From: Rhizobium leguminosarum
Lineage (GTDB): Bacteria; Pseudomonadota; Alphaproteobacteria; Rhizobiales; Rhizobiaceae
Assembly: GCF_001652265.1 (NCBI RefSeq)
Contig: NZ_LWBS01000165.1
Coordinates: forward strand, 34,759 to 98,758
Direction of reading: 5' to 3'
DNA length: 64,000 nt
Both the position numbers and the translations under genes were made by a program. Below, in pieces: positions 53,553-61,979 of this stretch. Each line of letters opens with the position of its first letter. Position 1 is the first letter of the stretch. The notes under the pieces were generated by a model. That model was not told the origin of the DNA. It was given only the letters and a program-made list of their open reading frames with translations, and ran no database searches.

Positions 53553-54254
53553 ATGACATGGGATGCACATAGTTTCGAGGCCTGGTCGCGTGTCGGACGG
53601 TCCGCGAAAGACGGCGATCTCCATTCGTCCCGGCCGCGTGCGGCAGGCAGATCGTCGAAGCGCGCGATAGACCTTCTCATCGCAATCACGGCGCTGATCC
53701 TGCTTTCCCCGCTTCTGTTGATCGTCGCAATAATCGTGAAGATGAACGACCGCGGCCCGGTCTTCTATTCCCATACGCGTATCGGCGTCGGTGGAGCGCC
53801 GTTCGGGTGCCTCAAGTTTCGCACGATGAAGACCGATGCGAGTACTCAGCTTGCCGAATTGCTGCAAAACAACCCGGCTGCGCGAAGCGAATGGGAAGAG
53901 ACACGCAAGCTGAAGGACGATCCGAGGGTCACAGCCGTCGGAGAGATCCTGAGGCGGTCGAGCATCGACGAACTCCCCCAGCTGATCAATATCGTGCGTG
54001 GCGACATGAGCCTTGTCGGCCCCCGGCCGATCACGGCCGAGGAATTGCCGCGCTACGGCGAGCATATTTGGGCCTATATGGCCGTCCGCCCCGGCCTGAC
54101 CGGTCACTGGCAGACCAGCGGGCGCAACGATGTCAGTTATGAGTACCGGGTTTCCCTCGACGTTCACTATCTCGACAACTGGTCGCTCGGCCGGGACTTC
54201 GTCATCATTGCTAAGACCATTCCCGCTCTGTTTTCGCAGCGCGGCTCGTACTGA
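53553..54254 (+). CDS. Exopolysaccharide priming sugar-1-phosphate transferase (ExoY/PssA type)
   Basis: 233-residue polyprenyl-phosphate hexose-1-phosphate transferase that starts repeat-unit assembly. One membrane segment (about residues 38-62, AIDLLIAITALILLSPLLLI) precedes the catalytic domain with GPVFYSHTRIG, KFRTM, RRSSIDELPQL, GDMSLVGPRP and RPGLTGHWQ. The start at 53553 has GGAG 8 bases upstream; an in-frame ATG at 53535 has a poorer site. It is the first gene of the plus-strand arm. The sugar is likely galactose or glucose by family. Confidence 0.92.
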   Translation: MTWDAHSFEAWSRVGRSAKDGDLHSSRPRAAGRSSKRAIDLLIAITALILLSPLLLIVAIIVKMNDRGPVFYSHTRIGVGGAPFGCLKFRTMKTDASTQLAELLQNNPAARSEWEETRKLKDDPRVTAVGEILRRSSIDELPQLINIVRGDMSLVGPRPITAEELPRYGEHIWAYMAVRPGLTGHWQTSGRNDVSYEYRVSLDVHYLDNWSLGRDFVIIAKTIPALFSQRGSY

Positions 54255-54370
54255 GCATTCAAGGGGAAGCTGCCGACCATGCTTGAAATCGGAAGACACG
54301 CTGCCCCCGTCCCCTCCAAGCCGCCACTCCCTGGTTGCTCCGTGATCTCGCCATTTTGGATTAGGACGAC

Positions 54371-56137
54371 ATGACCTCAAGCACGATCTTCAGCGGTGTT
54401 TCTCCGATATCTCTGCCTGCCGCAGCCACTGACGGGAATTCGCCGCTGACCTTGCGAGATATGCTCTTCTTTCTCAGGATGCGCTGGCGGTGGATTGTGG
54501 CGACGACGCTCGTTTTCCTCGCAATGGCGGGGATCTATGTGCTGAGCGCCGAGCCGACTTTCGTTGCCAGCACGCAACTTGTGATCTTCCCGCAGGTGAG
54601 CGGCACCGAAGCACAAAGGTCTTTCGCAGAAGACGCATTCATAGAGGGACAGCTGGAGATCGCCAGATCCAGCGATGTCATCAGCGAAACGGTAAGGGCG
54701 CTTGGTCTCGATACCGATCCCGACTTTGTCGATCAGGCGCCTTCGCTGCAGGATAGGGCAAAGAACTGGTTGATGGGGATTTCTTCTGAATCGGATACGG
54801 AATCGCAGGAAGCAGTAGGCACAGGGCCGCGTGACAGACAGCCGCAACAGCAGATCGAGGACGGGCGGATCCATGATCGGGCGGTCGCCACGCTGCTGAA
54901 CATGATGGGAGTACGCCGGATCGGGAGTTCGACGATCATCGAGATATCGGCTGCAGCGTCGACCCCACATCAGGCCGTCGACATCGCCGACACGCTGGCC
55001 AGGCAGTATATCCAGAAGAATATCGCAATGAAGGCCAATGCGTCCCGGCAATACAGCGAATGGCTGACCAGATTCGTAAGCGAGCAGCAGCGCGGACTGG
55101 CCGAAGCTGCCAGTGCCCTGGCCAGCTTCACGAGCAATCCGCGCGATCAGTTCAAGCTTGCGGAGCTGCAGAGCGCGACTGACGCCCGCCGCGCCCTCTA
55201 TGAAAATACCTTGAATCAGCTGACCGAAGCCCGGCAGCGCATCACCTACCCGGTGTCGGATGCCACGATCGTCTCTCGGGCCACCCTGCCGCTTTCGAAG
55301 GCCAGACCACGCAGCGCGCTCATCATCGCCTTTGCGTCGGCGGTTGGTCTTGGCGTCGGGCTGGCACTTGCCATGATCAGGCACGCCGGCGATCGCCGGA
55401 TCATCCGCCCCCATCAGATCGCGGAAGCCGGTGGACTGCCCTTTGTCACTTTGCTGGCGACATCGAGGCGGATCCGCAATGGTCATCCCGCACGTTTCCT
55501 CGCCGCCGGTACTGGCAGCAGCAGCACAGCCGCCAATCCCGTCATACCGGGCATGGCGGAATTGAGCGCGACGGTCGTCGGTCTTCGGCGCAAACGCCGG
55601 GTCGTCATTGGAATCGTCGCCGTCAATCCCGGCGGCGGGGCGTCGACCATAGCATGCGAACTTGCGGTGCTGTCCTCCATATCAGGCGCTCACACGCTGC
55701 TGATCGATGCAGCCGCACAGAAATCGTCGCTCAGCAAATCGATCGCCCCCCATAGTTCCACAGGCCTCGTCGATGTTCTCGAAAATGGCGAACTGATCCA
55801 GGCGGCGGCATTGCCCCTCACCCCGACGCTGAAATTCCTTCCCCTCGGCAAGGTCGAAGCGGTGACGCCAGCCATACGCCTCAGTTCCCGCCGTACGCAG
55901 TTGAGTTTCGCCGAGCTGAAAAAGGAGTTCGACGCCATATTCGTCGACATTTCCGCATTCTCCGCGTCGCCGGATGCCAATGCGATCGCGCCGGAACTGG
56001 ACGGTGTCCTCGTGGTCACGTCGCACGGGCGCACCTCGATCGACGACACCATGCGCGTCATCGACACCCTGCGGAATGTCGGCGCGGAGATCCTCGGCGC
56101 GATCATCAATCATGCACCGAAAAGAATAGAGTCATGA
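54371..56137 (+). CDS. Wzz/Wzc-like chain-length protein with degenerate kinase domain
   Basis: 588-residue polysaccharide co-polymerase. A Wzz domain with membrane helices near residues 41-60 and 315-335 flanks a periplasmic helical region. The cytoplasmic C-terminal half resembles a BY-kinase/ParA domain, but Walker A reads NPGGGAST (419-426), so the lysine is Ala424. Walker A' (LLIDAAAQ) is also altered, and no C-terminal tyrosine cluster follows. It probably regulates chain length without ATP-dependent autophosphorylation. It lies 116 bases after the priming gene and overlaps the GT2 gene by 4 bases. Confidence 0.9.
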   Translation: MTSSTIFSGVSPISLPAAATDGNSPLTLRDMLFFLRMRWRWIVATTLVFLAMAGIYVLSAEPTFVASTQLVIFPQVSGTEAQRSFAEDAFIEGQLEIARSSDVISETVRALGLDTDPDFVDQAPSLQDRAKNWLMGISSESDTESQEAVGTGPRDRQPQQQIEDGRIHDRAVATLLNMMGVRRIGSSTIIEISAAASTPHQAVDIADTLARQYIQKNIAMKANASRQYSEWLTRFVSEQQRGLAEAASALASFTSNPRDQFKLAELQSATDARRALYENTLNQLTEARQRITYPVSDATIVSRATLPLSKARPRSALIIAFASAVGLGVGLALAMIRHAGDRRIIRPHQIAEAGGLPFVTLLATSRRIRNGHPARFLAAGTGSSSTAANPVIPGMAELSATVVGLRRKRRVVIGIVAVNPGGGASTIACELAVLSSISGAHTLLIDAAAQKSSLSKSIAPHSSTGLVDVLENGELIQAAALPLTPTLKFLPLGKVEAVTPAIRLSSRRTQLSFAELKKEFDAIFVDISAFSASPDANAIAPELDGVLVVTSHGRTSIDDTMRVIDTLRNVGAEILGAIINHAPKRIES

Positions 56138-57156
56138 CCTCACCTTCGGCAGAAGCAACCAGGCAGGACAGCCCGATCGGACCGGCGCCTGTTCCTTGCG
56201 GCGCTGAAGCCATGGCGGGGCACGCGAGCCGCCCATTGCGAATGGCCGTGGGGATCGCTTCGGCCGGCCGCCCCTCGATACTGCGGGAGACGGTGGATTA
56301 TCTCACGGCCCTGCAGGATCAGGCCGAGCGGCTGATCGTCTGCGTGCCCTTGATCGACGACGCAGCCGGGCTCGCCGACCGCCGCGACGTGGAAGTCATT
56401 GTCGGCAGCCGCGGCCTGACCTCTCAGCGCAACAGGATCATCCAGGCGGCCGCTGCCGATACGGATGTTCTGATCTTCCTGGATGACGACTTCATTCCCG
56501 CCTCGACCTTCCTGTCGCGGATGGCGGCTGTCTTTGCGGCAAACCCCGACGTGGCGATCGCCACCGGCGAAGTTCTGGCCGATGGCATCCTCGACGGCGG
56601 CCTCAGCATGTCAAACGCCCTGCAGGTTCTTGAAACTGCGGCCGAAGGAGCCGTGCAGGTGACGGATGTCTATAACGCCTACGGATGCAATATGGCGGTT
56701 CGCCTTTCACCCATTATCGAGCACGCGCTGGCCTTTGATGAACAATTGCCGCTCTACGGCTGGCTCGAGGATGTCGATTTCAGCCGGTCCATCGCCCGCT
56801 ATGGCAGGTCCGTCCGTGTCGAAGGTGCCCGCGGGGTGCACCTCGGCGTCAGATCCGGGCGCCAGCCCGGCCGAAGACTCGGCTATTCGCAGGTTGCCAA
56901 TCCTGTCTACCTGACCCGGAAGGGCACGATGTCGAAGGGCCGTGCCGTTGCACAGATCGGCCGTAACATCCTGGCGAATACGCGGGGCCTATTGTTCAAT
57001 GATCGCTTGATCGACCGTTGGGGACGTTTGAACGGCAATTTGCTGGCCCTGTCCGATCTTCTTATCGGCCGCGCCTCTCCGTCCCGTATCCTGGAATTGG
57101 GCAATCCCGCGCCGCGCGAAATGCCTTCGCCGTCGATCGCAACGAAACGGAGATAG
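56134..57156 (+). CDS. GT2 family glycosyltransferase
   Basis: 340-residue GT-A transferase. MAVGIASAGRPSILRETVDYL forms the nucleotide fold, LDDDF (117-121) is the metal-binding DxD-type motif and GWLEDVDFS the acceptor/base region. A Pro/Ala-rich leader of about 35 residues precedes the fold. There are no clear membrane helices. The start overlaps the Wzc-like gene as ATGA. It would add a sugar to the growing repeat unit; the donor is unknown. Confidence 0.9.
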   Translation: MTSPSAEATRQDSPIGPAPVPCGAEAMAGHASRPLRMAVGIASAGRPSILRETVDYLTALQDQAERLIVCVPLIDDAAGLADRRDVEVIVGSRGLTSQRNRIIQAAAADTDVLIFLDDDFIPASTFLSRMAAVFAANPDVAIATGEVLADGILDGGLSMSNALQVLETAAEGAVQVTDVYNAYGCNMAVRLSPIIEHALAFDEQLPLYGWLEDVDFSRSIARYGRSVRVEGARGVHLGVRSGRQPGRRLGYSQVANPVYLTRKGTMSKGRAVAQIGRNILANTRGLLFNDRLIDRWGRLNGNLLALSDLLIGRASPSRILELGNPAPREMPSPSIATKRR

Positions 57157-57162
57157 CAGACA

Positions 57163-58545
57163 ATGCAGCGCACATCCTTGTCCGGTCGCCTCATCTCCAT
57201 CGCCCTTGCCTTGCTGGCATTTTCCGGCGTGACCGGCTGGAGTGTCGCCCATGCGGAAAACTATACCCTCGTGCCGGAAGATCAGGTGAGACTGCGTGTC
57301 GTCGAATGGCGATCGTCGGATTCCCGGTATGCCAGCTGGGAAGCCCTCGGCGGAACATATACAGTCGACGATGCCGGTAATCTGGCGATTCCGATCGCCG
57401 GCCAGGTGCAGGCGATCGGCAAGACGACCGCGCAGGTTTCCGATGCGATCGCCACCGCGCTCTCAGAAAAGGCGGAACTGCCGGGAAAGCCGTTCATCGC
57501 CGTGGAAATTGCCCAGCATGCGCCGATCTTCGTAACCGGGACCGTGCAGACCCCCGGGCGCTATGCTTTTGAGGCCGATATGACGGTCATGAAGGCCGTC
57601 AGCATCGCTGGCGGCTTCCTTCGGGAGCGCGAGGAAAATACCGTCTTCGAGCGCGACCGGATTCAGGCCGCCGGCGCCTATCGAACCGCCATTCTCAACC
57701 GGCGCGATCTTCTGATGCGCCAGGCGCGGCTGCGCGCCGAGATCGCCGGCGAACAGAGTTTCGAGATCCCTGCCGAGCTCGCCGGAACGCCCGATGTGGA
57801 CAAGCTCAAGGCGCAGGAATTGAACCTGATGCGGCTGCGACGTGTCGATATCGAAAGCCAGATCGAAGCAGCAAGCGACCTCAGCCGTCTCTACGGCCAG
57901 CAGGTCCAGTCTCTCGAGGCCAAGATCAATTCGCAAAAACGGCAGATCGACCTGGCGCAGAAGGAACTGGACAATGTCAACAGTCTGGTGAGCAAGGGCT
58001 TGGTCAGCAATTCCCGTCAGGTCTCGGTCGACCGCGGGGTCGCGGATGCGCAAGGCACCCTGATCGACCTCGAAGTCGCCCTGACCACGGCTCGCCAGGG
58101 GCTCAGCGAAGCCGACCGCTCGACGATCAATATCGTCAACCGGCAGAACAGCGAAAACCAGGAACTGCTGAACCAGGTCAATCTGGCGATCGGCAGGGCG
58201 GCGATCGATATCCAGGTGGCCCAGCTTCTGGGCGAGCAGGCTGGCTACAGCGCGCAGCTCGCCCAGATGAATACGGAAACGCCGGGTCTTGGCAGAGCGC
58301 AGAAGAACTACAGGATCGTGCGTCGCAACGAAGACGGGACTTATCGCAACATCGAGGCGGACGAGACAACCACCTTGCGGCCGCATGATGTCGTCGAAAT
58401 CGGCATCGACACCGACCTTCAGACGCCGTCGCCTCCGCTGCAGCTGCAGTCCGCACCGCAGCAAAGCTCGACCGTCCCGCTGTCGAATGTGGCAGGCGAT
58501 AATCAAGCGGCTGCCGGCTGGATATCCCAGACGGGATCGAATTAG
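57163..58545 (+). CDS. Polysaccharide export protein (ExoF/Wza type)
   Basis: 460-residue periplasmic/outer-membrane export protein. A signal peptide (1-31, ending VAHAEN) precedes the poly-export domain (YTLVPEDQVRLRV and DDAGNLAIPIAGQVQAIG). A SLBB-like part follows (IFVTGTVQTPGRYAF, LKAVSIAGGF-like) and a long coiled coil (about 185-345). This domain order is that of ExoF, longer than Wza. There is no lipobox cysteine, so it is not a lipoprotein. It follows the GT2 gene by 6 bases, with GGAG upstream. Confidence 0.92.
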   Translation: MQRTSLSGRLISIALALLAFSGVTGWSVAHAENYTLVPEDQVRLRVVEWRSSDSRYASWEALGGTYTVDDAGNLAIPIAGQVQAIGKTTAQVSDAIATALSEKAELPGKPFIAVEIAQHAPIFVTGTVQTPGRYAFEADMTVMKAVSIAGGFLREREENTVFERDRIQAAGAYRTAILNRRDLLMRQARLRAEIAGEQSFEIPAELAGTPDVDKLKAQELNLMRLRRVDIESQIEAASDLSRLYGQQVQSLEAKINSQKRQIDLAQKELDNVNSLVSKGLVSNSRQVSVDRGVADAQGTLIDLEVALTTARQGLSEADRSTINIVNRQNSENQELLNQVNLAIGRAAIDIQVAQLLGEQAGYSAQLAQMNTETPGLGRAQKNYRIVRRNEDGTYRNIEADETTTLRPHDVVEIGIDTDLQTPSPPLQLQSAPQQSSTVPLSNVAGDNQAAAGWISQTGSN

Positions 58546-58590
58546 GGGGCGGTAGTGAGCATCGACGACAGCTGGCGGCTTCCGCCTCAA

Positions 58591-58635
58591 GCATCGCGCC
58601 GAAAGGCGGATGCCGGTCTTCGGCAAAACCGATGC
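58591..58635. repeat. REP-like palindrome between export and polymerase genes
   Basis: GCATCG (58591-58596) and GCCGAA (58598-58603) pair with TTCGGC (58619-58624) and CGATGC (58630-58635), giving an imperfect 45-base dyad. It lies in the 125-base gap between the ExoF-like and Wzy-like genes. It resembles dispersed rhizobial intergenic palindromes and may lower polymerase expression relative to upstream genes. Confidence 0.5.
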
Positions 58636-58670
58636 CTCCGCCGCTCGCCGTCCGGATCGGGATCTGAAGC

Positions 58671-60140
58671 ATGTCGATAGAACCGATCGGTTTCATCGTT
58701 CTGCTGCTTGGCCTGCTCGGCATGGTCAACGGCGCGCGTTTTGCGGTCGCGACCCTTTGCCTGTCGACGCTGCTGGGGGCCGCAGCGGCTCTCCAATTGC
58801 CGGCGCTCGGCGGCAGCAGCATCCAGCCAAGCCATCTACTGGTACTTTTTCTCGTGGCCGCCGCCCTGCTACGCCCGGCTCAAACACAGGCGATGCTGGC
58901 CAGCCTCGCCTATCCGGGTTCCGGTTTCTGGTTTGCCTGCTACATCCTGTTTTCCGTAGCATCGTCTTTCTTCTTGCCCCGCATCTTTGCGGGCGCGACC
59001 CTGGTCTACTCCTCTGCACGAGACGCCACGGGCATGATGTCGACGGTGGCCGCTCCCTTGTCGCCGGGTTCGTCCAATCTCAGCCAGTCCGTCTATCTGC
59101 TCGGCGATCTCGCCTGCTTTGCCGCCATCTCGGGGCTTACCAGGCTCGGATATGCCCGTTTCATCGCACTGCAGTTGATCGTGGCCTCGATCGCATGTTT
59201 TGTCCTGGCGTTGGTCGATATCGGAACGTTCCTGACCGACCAGTCCTACCTGCTCGATGTCATCAGAAATGCGAATTATACGATGCATACGGCCGAGACG
59301 ATCAGCGGCTTCAAACGCATCGTCGGTCCGTTCCCCGAAGCAAGCACTTATGGCGCGGTCGCATTGACCTATTTTTCCTTCACGCTCATGCTTTGGCTGG
59401 AGCGCGTCCAAAGCCGCATGGCGGGACTTGCAACGCTTTTCATCGGCCCGACGATCGTCCTTTGCACGTCGACAACCGCCTATATCGCCGGCATCTTCGT
59501 TGTCTGCATGTTCGTGCTGTATTGCTTGAAACGACTGATCGACGGCCCAGCCACGACCCCGCACGTGACACTCCTGGTGATCACACTGTTCTTGATTCCC
59601 TGCGCCATCGTCGCGCTCAGCCTTATCCCCGATGCGTGGGATTCCATCGCCGGCCTAGTGAACACCACCTTGTCGGACAAGCTACAATCACAATCCGGTG
59701 AAGAGCGCACTGCCTGGAACACGCTGGCATTGATCGCATTCGTCGATACTGCCACCTTCGGCGCCGGGCTCGGCACGGTTCGAGCTTCGAGCTTCATTGC
59801 TGCATTGCTTTCCAATGTCGGATTGACCGGCACTCTTCTCTTCGCCGCCTTCCTGTACAGCCTCGTGAGAGCCTCCGGCCGGCATAGGTTAGGCGATCGG
59901 GAGATGCACGCAATCGGAAACGCGGCGGTGATGGCATCCATCGCCCAGGTCGCCTCGGCGGCGATATCGGGAAGCGGCACCGATCTCGGATTGCTGTTCA
60001 GCACCACGGCCGGCCTGGCGGCCGGCTGCCTGGCGGCAACCAATACCTCGCCACACCGCGCGACCCGATCGCTTGCCAACCGGACTCCACTGGGGACATC
60101 GACATCTCTGATGAGAGCGCCGATGTTTTCAACACGATGA
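58671..60140 (+). CDS. Wzy-like polysaccharide polymerase (O-antigen ligase family)
   Basis: 489-residue inner-membrane protein with about 11 predicted helices and a periplasmic loop between the eighth and ninth. Sequence identity in this family is low. GFKRIVGPFPEASTYGAVALTYFSF and the later FGAGLGTVRASSFIAALLSNVGLTGTLLF match the ExoQ/Wzy pattern. It would polymerise the repeat units on the periplasmic side. It ends the plus-strand arm; a GC-rich stem (GGCGTG 60194-60199, CACGCC 60226-60231) follows and may end transcription. Confidence 0.88.
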   Translation: MSIEPIGFIVLLLGLLGMVNGARFAVATLCLSTLLGAAAALQLPALGGSSIQPSHLLVLFLVAAALLRPAQTQAMLASLAYPGSGFWFACYILFSVASSFFLPRIFAGATLVYSSARDATGMMSTVAAPLSPGSSNLSQSVYLLGDLACFAAISGLTRLGYARFIALQLIVASIACFVLALVDIGTFLTDQSYLLDVIRNANYTMHTAETISGFKRIVGPFPEASTYGAVALTYFSFTLMLWLERVQSRMAGLATLFIGPTIVLCTSTTAYIAGIFVVCMFVLYCLKRLIDGPATTPHVTLLVITLFLIPCAIVALSLIPDAWDSIAGLVNTTLSDKLQSQSGEERTAWNTLALIAFVDTATFGAGLGTVRASSFIAALLSNVGLTGTLLFAAFLYSLVRASGRHRLGDREMHAIGNAAVMASIAQVASAAISGSGTDLGLLFSTTAGLAAGCLAATNTSPHRATRSLANRTPLGTSTSLMRAPMFSTR

Positions 60141-60328
60141 GGCCCGCTGTGGAGCTCCGCCATGGCGTAGCATGGCAATCTCATCAAGCCGTTGGCGTGC
60201 CGCCACGGGGCCGAAGCCGGCCGGCCACGCCGCATCTTTCAAGAATCGCCTGTAAAAACAAACTGGCGAACGAACGCCGTCTTGCAAGGCCATCCGCAGA
60301 GGGCTATGCGGCGAATTCTATGTCGATA

Positions 60329-60628
60329 TTAGCCTTGCGGGCGCTCACGGGTGGTCGCGACGCTATCTGCAGCGGAATTGTTTTCCCGCAGCCTGGCACT
60401 GCGTCGCAAAAACCCCGAGAGGAACACGCCCGCCAGATAGCCGATTTCCATGAACGAGAGAATGGCGACACCGAAGAGGATTGCCGCAATCACCGAAGAC
60501 CCGTCGGCGAAAGCCACACTGCCGAAGCCGATTGCCACGAGAAATGCAAAAATTGCGAAAGCCCAGGCGCGGATGGAAGCCCCGGCAGCGATCGAAATGA
60601 CGGCTGCCACAAGTATGGTGATCAACAT
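60329..60628 (-). CDS. Small three-helix inner-membrane protein, possible ExoX/SyrA-like regulator
   Basis: 99 residues from the ATG at 60628, which has an AGGGGG ribosome site upstream. Three hydrophobic segments (about 2-18, 21-40, 45-72) are followed by a basic, hydrophilic tail (RRSARLRENN). Size, topology, the segment MEIGYLAGVFLSGFLRR and location beside exo genes recall ExoX/Psi/SyrA proteins, which curb polysaccharide synthesis at the priming step. That similarity is weak and from memory. The overlapping plus-strand frame is a shadow. Confidence 0.65.
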   Translation of the reverse strand: MLITILVAAVISIAAGASIRAWAFAIFAFLVAIGFGSVAFADGSSVIAAILFGVAILSFMEIGYLAGVFLSGFLRRSARLRENNSAADSVATTRERPQG

Positions 60629-60935
60629 GACAATCCCCCTCCCCTCCGCATTCCACCAAACGTCCCGGCACCAATCGTCGTACCGCGAAACGATATGTCG
60701 AAACACAGCCTTATGACAGACAAGGCATTCTTCATAATGAATACCTCAACAATGAAACGCACAAAAGCCGCCGTCAGCCAGACACCGATTCAGCACCATT
60801 GGACCGGATGTCGGCAATATATACTGAACAGGGCCTTCATATGACAGAGCTGTCGGCTCAATTCACAACTGTTCCCTCGCCTCGCAAAGACAATGCCGAT
60901 TCAATCGTATTGCGCACAATCGGAAGGGTGATGAC
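60629..60935. promoter_or_regulatory. Divergent promoter region of the small membrane protein and GT8 genes
   Basis: This 307-base gap has no supported gene. It is AT-richer in its middle (about 60720-60850). GACAG (60843-60847) and CTGTC (60850-60854) form a short dyad with a 2-base spacer, 82 bases before the GT8 start. GGAAGGG before 60936 is a strong ribosome site. No copy of the CTGATA/TATCAG dyad from 53341 was seen. Confidence 0.4.
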
Positions 60936-61847
60936 ATGAACAATCAGTGCGTCGTCTACGTCACGGATGTCGAATATTCATTTCCGACCATTCTCTCGGC
61001 GCTTCAGGCTCGCAAATTCGCAAGCTCCGCGACCGATGTCTGCGTCCTCATGTCGGAACATCTCGACAATTTCGAAGAGCTGAAAGCCCTGCTCGCAACG
61101 AACGGGGTCATCTTGATCGATGCGACTGAGGCGCTGCAGGACTCGCTCGGCAAGCTCGACAGTTCGCATTTCCAGGGGCGCATCAGCGTCAGCACGATGG
61201 CCAAGCTGGTCCTTTGCGAGATCCTGCCTGCCCATTATACCCAGATCATCTACCTCGATGGGGATACCCAGATCGTCAGCAATCTGGGTGCTTTCGAAAG
61301 TGCAGTTGTGCCCGAAGGCAGGTTTTTCGCGGCGCGCGATTACACGGCGATCCATGACTTCCTCGACACCGGAAAGGACAGCCACTATTTCAATGCAGGG
61401 GTGCTGAAATTCCATCGCAACGGCTGGATCGGACAGGAGGCGCTTGAGCTTTTTGCTAGAAATCCCGAGGCCTGCGAGGGCAAACATGATCAGGGCGCAT
61501 TGAATTATGTCTGCGGTTCATCGCTCATCCTCGTATCGAACCGGTGGAACTTTCCAAAACAGTTCCTTCATCTGGTGACCATGTCCTCCTTGTCGATCGT
61601 CCATTATATGGCGCATCCAAAGCCATGGCACGGAACCTTCTTTCCATGGACCGATAAAGAAAGCCAAGTGTACGTCGACCTGCGCAAAGCACATCCGATT
61701 TACAACTCGCTGTATCGCGGAATAAGCTTCGACCGTAAGATGCTGTATAAATATCGATCGATACGGGCGCGCATCGAACACGCGATTGAGAAAGACGAAT
61801 TCAATCCTCGGGTTCAGAGCCTGCTGGTTGGCGATTATGCCGTATGA
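60936..61847 (+). CDS. GT8 family glycosyltransferase
   Basis: 303-residue GT-A transferase of the glycogenin/LgtC family. The DGD metal motif is at residues 108-110 (IIYLDGDTQIV), HYFNAGVLKF is the conserved second site, DQGALNYVC follows and HYMAHPKPWHG is the terminal His-Lys-Pro-Trp motif. All key residues are present. Donors in the family are UDP-glucose, galactose or galacturonate. It likely adds a side residue to the polysaccharide. Confidence 0.9.
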   Translation: MNNQCVVYVTDVEYSFPTILSALQARKFASSATDVCVLMSEHLDNFEELKALLATNGVILIDATEALQDSLGKLDSSHFQGRISVSTMAKLVLCEILPAHYTQIIYLDGDTQIVSNLGAFESAVVPEGRFFAARDYTAIHDFLDTGKDSHYFNAGVLKFHRNGWIGQEALELFARNPEACEGKHDQGALNYVCGSSLILVSNRWNFPKQFLHLVTMSSLSIVHYMAHPKPWHGTFFPWTDKESQVYVDLRKAHPIYNSLYRGISFDRKMLYKYRSIRARIEHAIEKDEFNPRVQSLLVGDYAV

Positions 61848-61939
61848 TGATGTATTGTTGGTCCGACCTGAATGTTCGCGAAACTGAACTCAGCGTCGCC
61901 GGTCGAGCCGTGGATTTGCAGACGGAAGCGCAAGTATTC

Positions 61940-61962
61940 ATCCATTCATTCCAGGAATGGAT
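61940..61962 (+). promoter_or_regulatory. Perfect hairpin upstream of the GT2-type gene
   Basis: ATCCATTC (61940-61947) and GAATGGAT (61955-61962) are perfect 8-base arms around a 7-base loop. The hairpin ends 17 bases before the ATG at 61980, and the AGGACAG ribosome site follows it. It could be an operator or a leader-RNA structure that modulates translation. Confidence 0.45.
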
Positions 61963-61979
61963 AATGTTCAGGACAGAAT

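Noticed and set aside
60137..60844. A 235-codon plus-strand frame overlapping the Wzy-like gene end by 4 bases
   Set aside because: Its product is rich in Arg, His, Asp and Glu in the pattern of an antisense shadow, has no domain, and covers the minus-strand membrane-protein gene, which has a strong ribosome site and clear helices.
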